From contig JAFGPU010000449.1 in the NCBI GenBank assembly GCA_016936035.1, positions 1 to 7,359 of the forward strand: DNA of 7,359 bases, written 5' to 3'. A program made the position numbers and the translations under genes. Under the pieces are notes generated by a model. It did not search any database. It saw only the letters and a list, made by a program, of their open reading frames with translations, and was not told the origin of the DNA. This DNA is from Acidimicrobiales bacterium (GTDB taxonomy: Bacteria; Actinomycetota; Acidimicrobiia; Acidimicrobiales; VFJN01). This document shows positions 1 to 5,438 of this stretch, piece by piece (the first letter of the stretch is position 1; every line of letters starts with the position of its first letter).

Positions 1-402
1 CGCGAGGGGGCCGACGTCGCCGAACCCGGTGATCGAGCACCACACGACGTGGGGATGGCGGGCGGTCATCGCCTCGTACCCGAGACCGAAGCGGTCGAGC
101 TGGCCGGGACGGTGCGATTCGACGACCACGTGGGACCAGCCGACGAGCGGCTCGAGCACCGCGGCGGCGTTCTCGTGGCGGAGGTCGAGGGCGACGGAGC
201 GCTTCCCGCGGTTGAGTGCGACGTGGGCGGCGTCGAAGCCCGGGCCGTACATGCCGCGCAGGCCGTCGCCGGCTCCCGGGGCTTCCACCTTGACGACATC
301 GGCGCCGAGGTCGGCGAGCAGCAGGGTGCAGAAGGCGCCGGGAGCGAACCTCGACAGGTCCAGCACCCGCACGCCGGCGAGGGGAGCGGTGGTGGCGGTC
401 AC
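1..402 (-). CDS. CaiB/BaiF family III CoA-transferase (N-terminal part, runs off left edge)
   Basis: Family III CoA-transferases move CoA between a CoA thioester and a free acid; the group also contains alpha-methylacyl-CoA racemases. The 134 visible residues begin with the usual LAGVRVLDLS strand (residues 8-17). They continue with LLADLGADVVKVE (28-40), NRGKRSVALDL (64-74), HRPGQLDRFGLGYE (97-110) and WCSITGFG (121-128), all hallmark family segments. The rest of the protein, including the region expected to hold the catalytic aspartate, lies outside the window, so transferase and racemase cannot be separated. The GTG start at 402 overlaps the TGA of the upstream dehydrogenase as GTGA. There is no good Shine-Dalgarno sequence of its own, so translational coupling is likely. 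The frame is open to base 1. Family call is strong; substrate unknown. Confidence 0.9.
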   Translation of the reverse strand, partial: MTATTAPLAGVRVLDLSRFAPGAFCTLLLADLGADVVKVEAPGAGDGLRGMYGPGFDAAHVALNRGKRSVALDLRHENAAAVLEPLVGWSHVVVESHRPGQLDRFGLGYEAMTARHPHVVWCSITGFGDVGPLA

Positions 403-1175
403 AGCGCGAACGAGTAGCCGCCGTTGAGCGGGTAGGTCTGGCCGGTGATCCACGCGGCGTGGTCGCTCGCGAGGTACACGGCGAGGCTGGCGACCTCGTC
501 GGGGTCGCCGGGACGGCGCACGACGTAGCTGCGGAGGATGCCCTTGGCGAGGTCGCTGCCGGGATCGGACCACACCGGTTCGGTGGCGGGGGTGCGCATG
601 GTGCCGAGGGAGATGTTGTTGGCGGTGATGCCGTAGCGGCCGTTCTCGCGGGCCAGCGCCCGGGTGAGCCCGGCCGCGCCGGCCTTCGCAGCGCTGTAGG
701 CGGCGCCACCCACGTCACCGGTGCGGCCGGCGTCGGAGACGATGGTGACGAGGCGCCCCCACCCCGACTCGATCATCGCCGGCAGCACCGCACGGCTGCA
801 GTGCATGGCGCCGTAGAGGTTGACCCGCAGGAACGGCTCCCAGTCGGCCGGGCTGGTGTCGGCGAAGGCGCTGCGATCGCCGAAGCCTGCGGCTCCCGCG
901 TTGCCGGCGTTGTTGACGAGCACGTCGATGCGGCCGACGCCCTGGACGGCCGCCTCCACCGCAGCGAAGTCGGTGACGTCGAACACCGCCACCTGGCCGA
1001 GGCCGCCGCGCTGCTCGATCTCGTCGACCACGGCCTGCGCCCGTCCGGCGTCGAGGTCGTTGACGGCCACCTCGGCGCCGGCGGCGGCGCACCCGAGGGC
1101 GATGCTGCGGCCGACGCCTTGCCCGCCTCCGGTGACCAGCGCACGCCGGCCGGTCAGGTCGAGGGACATCACCAT
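399..1175 (-). CDS. Short-chain dehydrogenase/reductase (classical SDR, probably NAD-dependent)
   Basis: A 258-residue protein, the usual length of classical SDRs, expected to be a cytosolic NAD(P)-dependent alcohol/ketone or 3-hydroxyacyl oxidoreductase. Visible motifs are the cofactor loop TGGGQGVG (residues 15-22), an acidic residue at the end of beta-2 in VNDLD (Asp40, which favours NAD over NADP), DV at 66-67 and NNAG at 88-91. The catalytic tetrad is Asn119, Ser147, Tyr160 and Lys164, the last two within YSAAK, and the C-terminal NGG is present. The ATG at 1175 is chosen because GGAG lies 8 bases upstream; an in-frame ATG follows two codons later. An open frame extends further upstream but overlaps the TetR gene and reads as low-complexity sequence. 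The gene lies 58 bases after the TetR stop and overlaps the CoA-transferase start, so the three probably form one operon. Substrate not assignable. Confidence 0.94.
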   Translation of the reverse strand: MVMSLDLTGRRALVTGGGQGVGRSIALGCAAAGAEVAVNDLDAGRAQAVVDEIEQRGGLGQVAVFDVTDFAAVEAAVQGVGRIDVLVNNAGNAGAAGFGDRSAFADTSPADWEPFLRVNLYGAMHCSRAVLPAMIESGWGRLVTIVSDAGRTGDVGGAAYSAAKAGAAGLTRALARENGRYGITANNISLGTMRTPATEPVWSDPGSDLAKGILRSYVVRRPGDPDEVASLAVYLASDHAAWITGQTYPLNGGYSFAL

Positions 1176-1233
1176 GAGATCGTCTCCGGGGTTCGTCGGG
1201 CGGTCGGGAGCATGGCGTCGTCGGTCCTTCCTG

Positions 1234-1866
1234 TCAGCGGGGGACGAGGTGGGGGAGCTGTGGGTCGAGTGCGGCGATGTGCGCGAGCAGGCGGACGCGC
1301 ACCCGCGGGGTCGCGACGGCGAGGAGGCTGACGTCGAACGCGTGGAGGACACCGGCGGTGAGCGTGGGTTCGTCGATCTCGCCCTGGGACCACCGCCAGA
1401 GGAGGTGCAGGAACACCGCGCCGGCGTGTGCGAAGAGCGTCTCCGCGGCGAGGTCGGCGCGCAGGGCGCGTGATCGTGTCGCGGTCCGGATGGCGTCGAG
1501 GGTCAGCTCCAGGCCGGGCCAGTAGCTCGACAGCTCACGCTGCAGAGTGGCGTCGGTGACGACGGCGGCCACCACCGCCTTGGGCACGTAGCGGCAGTTC
1601 ATCTCGATCGAGATGGTCACGGCCTGCCAGATGCGCTCGATCGGGTCGTCGGCGTCGAGGTCGCCGACCGCGACGTCCATCGCGTCGAAGGAGTCGCGCA
1701 CGAGCGCCTCGACGAGGCCGTCCTTGTCGCCGAACAGGTTGTAGATCGTCCGCACGCTGACGTCGGCCTCGTGCGCGAGGCGCCGCATCGACAGCTCCTC
1801 GATGCCGCCGCCGTCGGCGAGTGCGCGCGCGGCATCGAGGATCCGCCGGCTACTCCGGGCTCTCAC
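1234..1866 (-). CDS. TetR/AcrR family transcriptional regulator
   Basis: A 210-residue one-component repressor with an N-terminal helix-turn-helix and a divergent all-helical ligand-binding C-terminus. The N-terminus shows the TetR pattern: RRILDAARAL (residues 7-16), then the HTH with SMRRLAHEADVSVRTIYNLF (26-45), followed by DKDGL (47-51). The GTG start at 1866 is chosen because GGGAGG at 1874-1879 (minus strand) sits 7 bases upstream and the protein then starts close to the first helix, as is normal for the family. Earlier in-frame starts (ATG at 1923, GTG at 1938) would add 19 or 24 Ala/Gly-rich residues and have no Shine-Dalgarno sequence. It is divergent from the luciferase-like gene and precedes the SDR and CoA-transferase genes on the same strand. 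It probably controls itself and one or both directions, in response to an unknown, perhaps acyl-CoA or lipophilic, ligand. Confidence 0.9.
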   Translation of the reverse strand: MRARSSRRILDAARALADGGGIEELSMRRLAHEADVSVRTIYNLFGDKDGLVEALVRDSFDAMDVAVGDLDADDPIERIWQAVTISIEMNCRYVPKAVVAAVVTDATLQRELSSYWPGLELTLDAIRTATRSRALRADLAAETLFAHAGAVFLHLLWRWSQGEIDEPTLTAGVLHAFDVSLLAVATPRVRVRLLAHIAALDPQLPHLVPR

Positions 1867-1879
1867 CCGGGATCCTCCC
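1864..1879 (-). promoter_or_regulatory. Ribosome binding site that decides the TetR start
   Basis: On the minus strand GGGAGG (1879 to 1874) is followed by a 7-base spacer and GTG (1866 to 1864). This is the only good Shine-Dalgarno/start pair at the 5' end of the TetR frame. It implies a 5' leader in the mRNA if transcription starts near the TAGAAC-like region around 1945. Confidence 0.6.
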
Positions 1880-1937
1880 GCTCGTGCGGGCGCGGCATCG
1901 ACGTCGGACACGCCCGGCACCATAGCTGCACTTGCCA

Positions 1938-1951
1938 CGGTGTGTTAGAAC
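1938..1951. promoter_or_regulatory. Candidate promoter/operator motif in the TetR / luciferase-like divergent region
   Basis: The plus strand reads CGGTGTGTTAGAAC. TGTTAGAAC resembles an extended -10 (TGn-TAGAAC) for plus-strand transcription. A related sequence, CGGTGTTGTAGAAG, lies at 5439-5452 upstream of the SnoaL-like gene; 11 of 14 positions are the same. No convincing -35 is visible. It could instead be a half site for the neighbouring TetR protein. The assignment rests on position and similarity only. Confidence 0.3.
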
Positions 1952-2002
1952 TGCAACAGCGTGCGAGCAGCGCGCGCCGCCGGTCGCAGAGGGGGACCAG
2001 CC

Positions 2003-2059
2003 ATGCACACCGAGGACATGATCCTCGGCAGCGAGACCGCGGGGATCGGGAGGGTGTGA
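2003..2059 (+). CDS. Candidate 18-residue leader ORF upstream of the luciferase-like gene
   Basis: The ORF encodes MHTEDMILGSETAGIGRV. It has a strong Shine-Dalgarno sequence, GAGGGGG at 1989-1995, with a 7-base spacer. All 18 codons end in G or C, as in the real genes here. Its TGA stop overlaps the ATG of the downstream gene by one base (TGATG), the classic geometry for translational coupling. Codons 3-9 contain an inverted repeat with 7-base arms (2010-2016 and 2022-2028). It has no run of a single amino acid that would suggest amino-acid attenuation, and no recognisable homolog. Alternatively it is a chance ORF and the GAGGGGG is incidental. The downstream gene's own Shine-Dalgarno (GGGAGGG, 2048-2054) lies inside its last codons. 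Confidence 0.4.
   Translation: MHTEDMILGSETAGIGRV
2010..2028 (+). repeat. Inverted repeat inside the leader ORF
   Basis: CCGAGGA at 2010-2016 and TCCTCGG at 2022-2028 are perfect complementary 7-base arms around the 5-base loop CATGA. It could be an RNA hairpin in the leader or an operator for the divergent TetR regulator. It is not followed by a U-tract, so intrinsic termination is unlikely. Confidence 0.45.
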
Positions 2060-2988
2060 TGCGGTTCGCCACGGGTCTGCCCGGGGCGGACCGCTATCCC
2101 CCGATCACGGCCGACTGGGAGCGCGAGATGGGGCCGGAGGACTTCCAGCTCGTCGCTCGCACGGCCGACGACCTCGGGTTCGACTGCATCTCGATGTCGG
2201 AGCACATCGTGATGCCCATCGACATGGCGGAGCTGATGGGACCGTTCTGGTCGCACGCCATGACCGCCATGGCGTTCGTCGCGGGCGCCACGTCGCGCAT
2301 CGAGGTGGACTCGGCCGTCATCGTCCTGCCGTATCACCATCCGGTGGTCCTCGCGAAGGCCGTGTCCACGTTGGACCTGCTCTCGGGCGGTCGGGTGCGG
2401 CTCTCCATCGGCGTGGGTCACGCAGAGCGCGAGTTCGAGGTGCTCGGCGCGCCCTACCACGAGCGTGGTCGGCTCACCGACGAGTACCTGGCGGCGATGA
2501 TCGAGCTGTGGACGGAGGAGGAGCCGAAGTACCACGGTCGGTACGTCGGGTTCGAGGACGTGGCGTTCGAGCCCAAGCCGGTGCAGCGGCCGCATCCACC
2601 GATCATCATCGGGGGGAACTCGGAGGCGGCGATGCGTCGGGCGGCGCGTCACGACGGCTGGTTCCCGTGGCTGATCACCGCGGAGCAGCTCCGGGGATGC
2701 CTCGACCACATCCGGTCGCTACCGGAGTTCGAGGCGCGCACGCGTCCCTTCGAGGTGGTGATGCCGCTGACGACGCTCGCGGTGGACGAGGACCATCGCC
2801 CGCTCAGCGGCGACGCCGGTCGCCCGGGGGCTCCGCAGAGCACGCAGGAGACGATCGACACCGTCGGCCGGCTCCGCGAGATCGGCGTCACCCAGACGAT
2901 GGTGCCCATGCCCCCGGCCCGTTCCCTCGGCGAGCACCTCGAGGCCTTGCACCGGATCGCCGACGAGATCATCCCCGTGTTCCGCTGA
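2059..2988 (+). CDS. LLM-class (luciferase-like) flavin/F420-dependent oxidoreductase
   Basis: A 309-residue TIM-barrel luciferase-like oxidoreductase, predicted cytosolic. The ATG at 2059 has GGGAGGG immediately upstream and gives the compact N-terminus MRFATGLPGADRYPP. Family segments are DDLGFDCISMSEHIVMP (residues 37-53), LPYHHPVVLAKAVSTLDLLS (90-109), GGRVRLSIGVGHAEREFEVLG (from 110), the RGRLTDEYL helix (136-144) and PKPVQRPHPPIIIGGNS (172-188). These match the actinobacterial LLM subfamily usually annotated as F420-dependent, rather than bacterial luciferase itself. F420 versus FMN cannot be proven from the sequence. It is divergent from the TetR gene, which is a likely regulator, and lies 90 bases before an FMN-reductase-like gene that could supply reduced flavin if the enzyme uses FMNH2. 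Substrate unknown. Confidence 0.92.
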   Translation: MRFATGLPGADRYPPITADWEREMGPEDFQLVARTADDLGFDCISMSEHIVMPIDMAELMGPFWSHAMTAMAFVAGATSRIEVDSAVIVLPYHHPVVLAKAVSTLDLLSGGRVRLSIGVGHAEREFEVLGAPYHERGRLTDEYLAAMIELWTEEEPKYHGRYVGFEDVAFEPKPVQRPHPPIIIGGNSEAAMRRAARHDGWFPWLITAEQLRGCLDHIRSLPEFEARTRPFEVVMPLTTLAVDEDHRPLSGDAGRPGAPQSTQETIDTVGRLREIGVTQTMVPMPPARSLGEHLEALHRIADEIIPVFR

Positions 2989-2994
2989 GGGGAG

Positions 2995-3021
2995 GAGCCC
3001 TCGCCGAGCCCTCGCCGAGCC
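2995..3021. repeat. 11-bp tandem repeat, about 2.5 copies
   Basis: GAGCCCTCGCC occurs at 2995-3005 and again at 3006-3016, followed by a partial GAGCC at 3017-3021. It lies in the gap just after the luciferase-like stop codon and looks like a slippage product. No function is evident. Confidence 0.8.
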
Positions 3022-3078
3022 GCGTGCGCGTCCGGCATCGTGGTGATCGCCGACACCGTGGCCGTCCCGGGAGGATCG

Positions 3079-3825
3079 ATGACCCTCGATGCCCGCCAAC
3101 AGAAGCTGTGCGACGAGAATCCGTCCGACTTCTCCGACCTGTCCGCCCTGTTCGTGAACTGCACGCTGAAGCCGTCGCCCGAGCAGTCCCACACCGAGGG
3201 GCTCGCCCGCATCGCCGTCGCCGTCATGGAGGCGAACGGTGTGTCGGTGGACATGGTCCGAGCGGTCGACTGGGACCTGCCACCCGGGGTCCAACCGGAC
3301 ATGACCGACCACGGCGCCGCCAGCGACGCGTGGCCGCAGCTCTACGACATGGTGATGGCGGCCGACATCCTCGTGCTGATGACCCCGATCTGGCTCGGCG
3401 AGAAGTCCTCGGTGTGCACGCGCGTGATCGAGCGGCTCTACGGCAGCTCGGCGTTGCTCAACGACGCCGGCCAGTACGCCTACTACGGCCGGGTCGGCGG
3501 CTGCCTCGTGACCGGCAACGAGGACGGGGCCAAGCACTGCGCGATGAACATCGTCTACTCCCTGCAGCACCTCGGGTTCTCGATCCCGCCCCAGGCCGAC
3601 GCCTCCTGGCTCGGCGAGGTCGGGCCCGGGCCGTCCTACCTCGACCCCGACTCGGGCGGGCCCGAGAACGACTTCACCAACCGCAACACCACGTTCATGG
3701 CGTGGAACCTGATGCACCTGGCCCGCCTGCTCCGCGATGCCGGCGGCTTCCCCGCCCACGGCAACCAGCGCAGTGCGTGGGATGCGGGCTGCCGGTTCGA
3801 CTTCCCCAACCCCGAGCATCGCTAA
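3079..3825 (+). CDS. NAD(P)H-dependent FMN reductase / flavodoxin-fold oxidoreductase
   Basis: A 248-residue flavodoxin-fold protein of the NADPH-dependent FMN reductase type, expected to bind FMN and reduce it, or a small acceptor, with NAD(P)H. After a short N-terminal extension the first strand runs into the phosphate-binding loop NCTLKPSPEQSHTEGL (residues 27-42). The segment AADILVLMTPIWLGEKSS (94-111) supplies the flavin-ring loop, and GRVGGCLVTGNEDG (137-150) is a third family signature. The C-terminal half is rich in Asn, Pro and Gly and appears characteristic of an actinobacterial/proteobacterial subgroup. The ATG at 3079 is preferred because GGGAGG (3069-3074) lies 4 bases upstream; an in-frame GTG at 3040 has no such site. 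It is in line with the luciferase-like gene, which suggests but does not prove a reductase-oxygenase pairing. A 17-bp direct duplication spans its stop codon. Confidence 0.88.
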   Translation: MTLDARQQKLCDENPSDFSDLSALFVNCTLKPSPEQSHTEGLARIAVAVMEANGVSVDMVRAVDWDLPPGVQPDMTDHGAASDAWPQLYDMVMAADILVLMTPIWLGEKSSVCTRVIERLYGSSALLNDAGQYAYYGRVGGCLVTGNEDGAKHCAMNIVYSLQHLGFSIPPQADASWLGEVGPGPSYLDPDSGGPENDFTNRNTTFMAWNLMHLARLLRDAGGFPAHGNQRSAWDAGCRFDFPNPEHR

Positions 3826-3845
3826 CGGCCGAGCATCGCTAGCGA
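3812..3845. repeat. 17-bp direct duplication across a stop codon
   Basis: CCGAGCATCGCTA occurs at 3812-3824 and at 3829-3841, 17 bases apart. The first copy contains the last codons and TAA of the flavodoxin-fold gene; the second lies just downstream. The second copy runs into the 10-bp perfect palindrome TCGCTAGCGA (3836-3845). This looks like a recent small tandem duplication. A role in transcript 3' end formation is possible but unsupported. Confidence 0.8.
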
Positions 3846-3872
3846 CCGGTCTTCGGCACGCCCGGCCGCCAC

Positions 3873-3878
3873 TACGGT
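3873..3878 (+). promoter_or_regulatory. Possible -10 element upstream of the DUF6614-like gene
   Basis: TACGGT fits the actinobacterial TANNNT pattern and lies 38 bases before the ATG at 3917, in a 91-base gap. No clear -35 hexamer is visible, so the gene may instead be read through from the flavodoxin-fold gene. Confidence 0.2.
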
Positions 3879-3916
3879 GTCCGCACACGACGGCGACCGA
3901 CGAGGAGTCACAGACG

Positions 3917-4261
3917 ATGGACGTCTACGAGATCGCCGTGGACCTGCGACCCGGCGTACGTGACAGCGCGTTCGTGGCGGCGCTCGAGACCTACCTGGGC
4001 GGGCTCGTCGAGCGGGGCGCGATCGAGTCGTGGCGGCTGCTGCGGCGGAAGCTGGGCCTCGGTCACGGCCAGGAGTTCAAAGTGCTGATCGAGACCCGCG
4101 ACCTCGCCCAGCTCGACGAGGCCTTCCGCCTCGCGTCGGCTCGCGAGCAGCCGGTCGAGGGCGAGCACCACGGGGTGAACTCGCTGGTCACGAACTTCCA
4201 GGCGTCGCTCTACCGCGACTTCCCCGACCGGCACCGCACCACCGGCCAGGAGCTGTTCTGA
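3917..4261 (+). CDS. Small conserved protein resembling DUF6614
   Basis: A 114-residue soluble protein with no signal peptide or membrane segment. From memory of the family, the N-terminus MDVYEIAVDLRPGVRDSAF, the central LLRRKLGLG (residues 41-49), the EFKVLIETRDLAQLDEAF stretch (53-70), PVEGEHHGVNS (79-89) and LYRDFPD (98-104) match the uncharacterised DUF6614 family. The alternating strand/helix pattern suggests a ferredoxin-like or dimeric alpha/beta-barrel fold; that is inference. The ATG at 3917 has GAGGAG (3902-3907) 9 bases upstream. An open frame extends further upstream but overlaps the flavodoxin-fold gene and lacks supporting features. It is the last gene of the plus-strand group and converges on the DapB-like gene with only 19 bases between them. 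Its function is unknown; its position suggests an accessory role with the flavin enzymes. Confidence 0.85.
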   Translation: MDVYEIAVDLRPGVRDSAFVAALETYLGGLVERGAIESWRLLRRKLGLGHGQEFKVLIETRDLAQLDEAFRLASAREQPVEGEHHGVNSLVTNFQASLYRDFPDRHRTTGQELF

Positions 4262-4275
4262 CCCCGGAGCGCCGA

Positions 4276-4293
4276 GCCGGTCAGGGGACCGGC
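4276..4293. terminator. GC hairpin between convergent genes (candidate bidirectional terminator)
   Basis: GCCGGTC (4276-4282) and GACCGGC (4287-4293) form a perfect 7-bp stem around a 4-base loop. It sits 15 bases after one stop codon and overlaps the stop codon of the opposing gene. No T-tract follows on either strand, so any termination would be of the U-tract-less type reported in actinobacteria. Confidence 0.45.
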
Positions 4294-5333
4294 ACCCACC
4301 CGCGCGGCATCGGCATCCCCAGGTCGGGGTAGGTCACGATCCCCGGCGCCGCCGCCACGACCGCGGGGACGGCGTTGAGGGCCGGGACGGCCGTGATGAT
4401 GTGGCCGATCGCCATGAAGTCCTCGATGGTCTCGGCCTCGAAGTCGGGCGGCGGCAGGAAGTCGAGCGAGGTCGTCACGGTGGGCAGCCCCGTGACCTCG
4501 ATCTGCCACCCGTCCTTCTCGATGACCCAGTCGGGCTCGAGGGTCGACCCCTTCTTCCAACGCACGCTCAGCTCGACCACCGTGCGGTCACCGACGCGAC
4601 CCTGCCAGCTGGCGCTGACGCCGGCGACGCAGCCGGCGGGGATGGTCCACGAGGCCATCTCGACGTCGGCGGTCGTCTGGGCGAACTCGGCCTCGCAGAC
4701 GATCTCGTCGAGCTCGACGCCGAGTGCGTCCGCCACCATCGCGACCGCCTCGCCGAACACCGCGGTGCCCTCGCGGGCCATGTCGTCGAGGCCGGGCGTG
4801 TCGATCGGCTGGCCGAACCCCACCGGGCGCTCGGTGGCGGGGGAGTCGTAGAAGGAGGTGTCGGCCTGCTCCTTCACGGTGACGCGGTCGATCCGGCTGC
4901 AGATCCCGGCGACCGTGAGCGCGACCACCTCGGCGAAGCCCGGACTGACCCCGGTCCCCATCAGCGACGAGCCGCCCCGCTCGCAGGCGTCGACCAGCCG
5001 GTCGCGCGCCGCGCCGAGGCGGTGCCCGTTGATGAACGCGGCGGTGCTGACGACGTTGACGCCGGCGCCGAGGATGCGGGCCAGCTCGTCGACCGACGGC
5101 CACTGCGGGTTGTAGACGACGCAGTCGGGCTTCAGGCCGAGCAACGCGTCCACGTCGTCGGTGGCGACGACGCCCAGGGGCCCGATGCCGGCCAGCTCGC
5201 CGGCGTCGATACCGACCTTGCCGGGCGACCAGGCATAGCACCCGACCAGCTCGAGGCCCGGGTTGGCGGCGATCGCCTTGACCGATTCCCTGCCCACGTT
5301 GCCCGTGGTCCACTGCACGACGCTGATCGCCAC
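4281..5333 (-). CDS. DapB-like / 2,4-diaminopentanoate dehydrogenase-like NAD(P)-dependent oxidoreductase
   Basis: A 350-residue protein of the family often labelled 'dihydrodipicolinate reductase' in mycobacteria and relatives. The N-terminal Rossmann domain shows VVQWTTGNVGRESVKAI (residues 5-21, with GNVG at 11-14), GCYAWSP (31-37), DCVVYNPQWP (70-79) and NVVSTAAFI (93-101). GTGVSPGF (126-133) follows at the domain junction. It is about 80-100 residues longer than a true lysine-pathway DapB and lies among catabolic genes, so lysine biosynthesis is unlikely. Members of the wider group oxidise amines or reduce imines, but the substrate here is unknown. The GTG at 5333 is chosen because GAGGGGG (5340-5346, minus strand) lies 6 bases upstream. 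The gene is divergent from the SnoaL-like gene, so the two may share regulation. Confidence 0.88.
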   Translation of the reverse strand: MAISVVQWTTGNVGRESVKAIAANPGLELVGCYAWSPGKVGIDAGELAGIGPLGVVATDDVDALLGLKPDCVVYNPQWPSVDELARILGAGVNVVSTAAFINGHRLGAARDRLVDACERGGSSLMGTGVSPGFAEVVALTVAGICSRIDRVTVKEQADTSFYDSPATERPVGFGQPIDTPGLDDMAREGTAVFGEAVAMVADALGVELDEIVCEAEFAQTTADVEMASWTIPAGCVAGVSASWQGRVGDRTVVELSVRWKKGSTLEPDWVIEKDGWQIEVTGLPTVTTSLDFLPPPDFEAETIEDFMAIGHIITAVPALNAVPAVVAAAPGIVTYPDLGMPMPRGWVPVP

Positions 5334-5384
5334 GTCCGTCCCCCTCGTTCCCAACCGTGCCGTGCGACTGCACAGCAGCGCCCG

Positions 5385-5413
5385 AGTGTGCACCGGATCG
5401 CGAGGGGCCACAA
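5385..5413 (-). promoter_or_regulatory. Possible promoter of the DapB-like gene
   Basis: On the minus strand TTGTGG (5413 to 5408) and CACACT (5390 to 5385) are separated by 17 bases, a canonical spacing. Only TTG of the -35 and the A/T positions of a TANNNT-like -10 agree with consensus. The start codon is about 50 bases downstream. Confidence 0.25.
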
Positions 5414-5438
5414 GACGCCCCGTGGTCGGATGTGCCCG

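Noticed and set aside
1169..1213. 14-codon ORF (MLPTARRTPETISW) ahead of the SDR on the minus strand, considered as a leader peptide
   Set aside because: Its codons include CGA twice and TCA, unlike local usage, and the nearest purine tract is too far from its ATG. It overlaps the SDR start but lacks the clean stop-start geometry seen at 2057-2061.
459..1331. 290-residue plus-strand open frame opposite the SDR and TetR genes
   Set aside because: Its translation is low-complexity Gly/Ala/Arg/Asp sequence with no family motifs. It is antisense to two well-supported genes; long antisense frames are expected at this GC content.
1945..1958. KstR-like palindrome (GTTAGAACTGCAAC) near the TetR gene
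   Set aside because: Only the outer GTT/AAC and a few inner positions are symmetric, so it does not meet a true TNNAACNNGTTNNA pattern.
2989..3078. Intrinsic terminator after the luciferase-like gene
   Set aside because: The gap holds a direct tandem repeat, not a stem-loop with a T-tract.
3828..3857. Terminator formed by GCCGA/TCGGC outer arms around the TCGCTAGCGA palindrome
   Set aside because: The outer arms are short and the inner palindrome leaves no loop; no T-tract. Kept only as part of the duplication finding.
2719..3888. 389-residue minus-strand open frame across the flavodoxin-fold gene
   Set aside because: Antisense shadow rich in Val, Gly, Arg and His with no recognisable domain; the opposite strand encodes clear families.
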